Under the pieces are notes generated by a model that saw only the letters and a list, made by a program, of their open reading frames with translations, did no database searches and was not told the DNA's origin. From Silene noctiflora (taxonomy: Eukaryota > Streptophyta > Magnoliopsida > Caryophyllales > Caryophyllaceae), in assembly GCA_009801015.1 (NCBI GenBank), contig VHZZ01000138.1, positions 4,962 through 49,950 of the forward strand: a DNA stretch of 44,989 nt, read 5' to 3'. Below are positions 43,051 through 44,989 of this stretch, one piece after another. A program made the position numbers and the translations under genes. The number at the start of each line of letters is the position of its first letter. Position 1 is the first letter of the stretch.

Positions 43051-44989
43051 TGTACCACCCCCATTTATTTAAGAGCATTTAGCAAGACATTCCCAAGTAA
43101 ATAGAGTTGTTACCATCTCGGAATGATCGATGCAGTTAATAACAAAGTAAAACAAACCAAAGTACTTTATATAAAACTGATTAAATTTAAACTTTTAATA
43201 TTACAATTATTACGCAGCGGAAATAAATAAAAATACATAAAAATAAAGTTCCAGTCGACTAAGTGATCTAGACAGCAAATATGGTCCAACTTCTCATGCC
43301 TTGCATCCCGTAAGCTCTCAAGTCCTCTAACTCAAATACATGTCAGTCAAACTGCTCTCCAAGATTTGGTTCATCACAGGTGTTCACAAATACACGGCCA
43401 ACCACGAGGTTGAGTAGGATAAATAAACAACATATGCCACACAATTAATTAATAGCTTCCGCTTCACAATTCACTGAGCTCAACCACATTATCACCAGAG
43501 ACATGGAATGCAGAACCAGCCTGGACCTTCCAATGCTCATACACACATTATCCACCAGAGACTATGCCTGGGGCCGTCCAACATTCATACACACGTTATC
43601 CACCATAGACTAAGCCTGGCAGTCCAATGTTCATACTCACGTTATCCACCAAAGACTAAGCCTGGGGTAGTCCAATGTTCTCCATCCGATTCCACAATTT
43701 ACTCATCTAAAAATATTTATCACTCAATAATAATAAATCAATCAATATGAAACCAGAAATTAACATCCATCATCCATATAATCACCACATGCTAAAAACA
43801 CGAGTTGCACATTATAGTTGAGTAGTTTATCCTATCCCGTAAGCAAGCAATCCAATACGCAAGATAATCCAAATAACGATAAACAACACCGCCAACAAAC
43901 TCCGTCACCTAAACAAATAATTATTCAATATTAATTATCTATACTTTACTTGTAATTCATTATTAATTATTATACTTTATTTATAACCCTTTATCATTAA
44001 TTATTACGGTATATGAAAACCCAAGTCAAATACAAAGGCAACTTGATTCAACAACAAAAACCCGTCACTAAATAAATCCAAAGCCCATTCATTAATTACT
44101 TAATTACCATACAAAACCCGAGTTAAAACTAATTACGAATAACTATTAAATAAACAATCACGAACACTAGCTTATGAAAACCCAACAACAAAACCAACAC
44201 AAACACACTCCTTACACCCCTTCTTCACATGACTCTTACGACCACCACGGTTGACCAACTTAGCCACTCTCACCACTAGCCTGACCACCCAACATCCACC
44301 AACTACTGCCACCATAAGAACCACTACACCTGACCCTACACAACCTCAAACACCAGCCTCAACTCCCTCGCTCACACCCGCATCCTCACAAACACTCACA
44401 AACCCGACACCACACACACCCCAAACATCCTCCTGCCGCCAACCACAACACTCTTCACCGCTGCCAACCTCTTCCTTCATCCACCGTCATCACAACCACC
44501 ACATTGCCTTACCCTACCACCACCTATCCTACCCAGAAAACCACGCCCTAAACTCCCTGCTCACACACCCTTCACGTACTCCCTCATTCTCACAGCCACC
44601 ACCGCCTCCTTGGTCCACCCCTGGCCACGACGACTCCACCATCGTCACCCCCTCATCACTACGATCACAACCATACTCAACAATATCCCTAAATCCCTCG
44701 ACAACCACCACACTCCCCTGCTATGTTTTCGCTACATTCCGGCCACCCGTGCACGAACCACCACCTCTGGCCACCACGACAACACCAGAAGGTGTGCCTG
44801 ACTCTCAGGAACCCAACCATACCCTTCATTCTCCCTAATTCCTATTGTACACAAAACCACACTCGTCTTAAGCCTCGACACAAAACAGGTTTAACTAACA
44901 ACCACCACCCTTTTAACGGTCAACGTGGGGTCTCAGACACCTAGGCTAGATCACGGCCACCACCCACGACCAAGGGTAAGTCCACGACA
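43051..44989 (-). mobile_element. LTR retrotransposon LTR, running off the window
   Basis: Beginning TGTACCACCCCCATTTATTT at 43051, it follows the LTR at 24823-25776 phrase by phrase (GCAAGACATTCCCA, GTTACCATCT, TGATCTAGACA, GGTTCATCACAGGTGTTCAC, AATACACGG, GAGTAG). No primer-binding site precedes it, so it is a solo or truncated LTR. It is at least 1.9 kb. A Thr/Pro-rich open frame of 195 codons at 44251-44838 is a product of the C-rich LTR, not a recognisable protein. The element's strand follows from the primer site at the first copy. Confidence 0.65.
43486..43690. repeat. 45-48-bp tandem repeat inside the LTR
   Basis: TTATCCACCAGAGACTATGC, TTATCCACCATAGACTAAGC and TTATCCACCAAAGACTAAGC occur at 43548, 43596 and 43641, each followed by CTGG...GTCCAA...TTCATAC. 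A more diverged first unit begins near 43488. The matching part of the first LTR does not show this expansion clearly. Confidence 0.8.

Noticed and set aside
44251..44838. A 195-codon Thr/Pro/Ser-rich open frame
   Set aside because: It lies wholly inside LTR-like C-rich DNA, has low-complexity composition, overlaps other open frames in different phases and has no recognisable domain.
1..44989. A defence system, biosynthetic cluster or other undescribed multi-gene system
   Set aside because: The six host genes belong to unrelated housekeeping or signalling families and are separated by transposon DNA. Their proximity is explained by conserved synteny.

Overview
This is a stretch of nuclear DNA from a dicot plant. 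The genes have many introns with GT/AG borders, the intergenic DNA is AT-rich, and the proteins closely resemble Arabidopsis proteins as I remember them. The crowd of small 'TACTCCCTCC...' TA-flanked MITEs and tRNA-derived SINEs suggests a Caryophyllales species (amaranth/chenopod or carnation side). That placement is a judgement from memory, not a proof. I see no prokaryotic genes, CRISPR array, rRNA or intact tRNA gene.

Six host genes can be read. On the plus strand: the 3' part of an HGH1-type armadillo protein (0.5-4.8 kb), a complete ORC6 (5.6-9.0 kb) and a complete sphinganine C4-hydroxylase SBH (12.9-16.2 kb). On the minus strand: an intronless PHYTOCHROME KINASE SUBSTRATE gene (21.7-22.9 kb) and a complete PMT2-type Golgi methyltransferase (30.1-33.6 kb, with a leader intron to about 34.6 kb). 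Back on the plus strand: a CPBP/CAAX-protease-like membrane protein whose 5' end I could not find (37.0-40.1 kb). Exon borders were set by hand; reading phase is consistent through every junction listed.

The genes do not form a pathway. Their order matters as synteny. Without ORC6 and PMT2 the order HGH1-SBH-PKS-CPBP matches Arabidopsis At1g14300-At1g14270, while ORC6 and PMT2 are neighbours at At1g26840/At1g26850 (locus numbers from memory). The window therefore looks like the unfractionated ancestor of two Arabidopsis blocks.

The rest is mobile or repeated DNA. 9.0-12.9 kb holds a SINE and a palindrome-ended MITE. 17.0-19.2 kb is a 7-copy, 312-bp tandem array. 20.1-21.1 kb has a complete short Helitron and the end of another. 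21.5-21.7 kb is a SINE inserted exactly at the stop codon of the PKS gene. 23.9-26.3 kb is an 8-bp-TSD hAT element containing an LTR fragment. 26.6-27.4 kb is a Mutator-type foldback, and 28.8-29.1 kb is a second copy of the Helitron. 40.1-41.9 kb is a patchwork holding a copy of the CPBP intron repeat, a broken copy of the PMT2 5' end and nested MITEs. 43.1 kb to the end is a second LTR fragment. No new multi-gene system is evident; the best leads are the stop-codon SINE, the Helitron pair, the altered CPBP motif, the duplicated PMT2 5' end and the synteny pattern.
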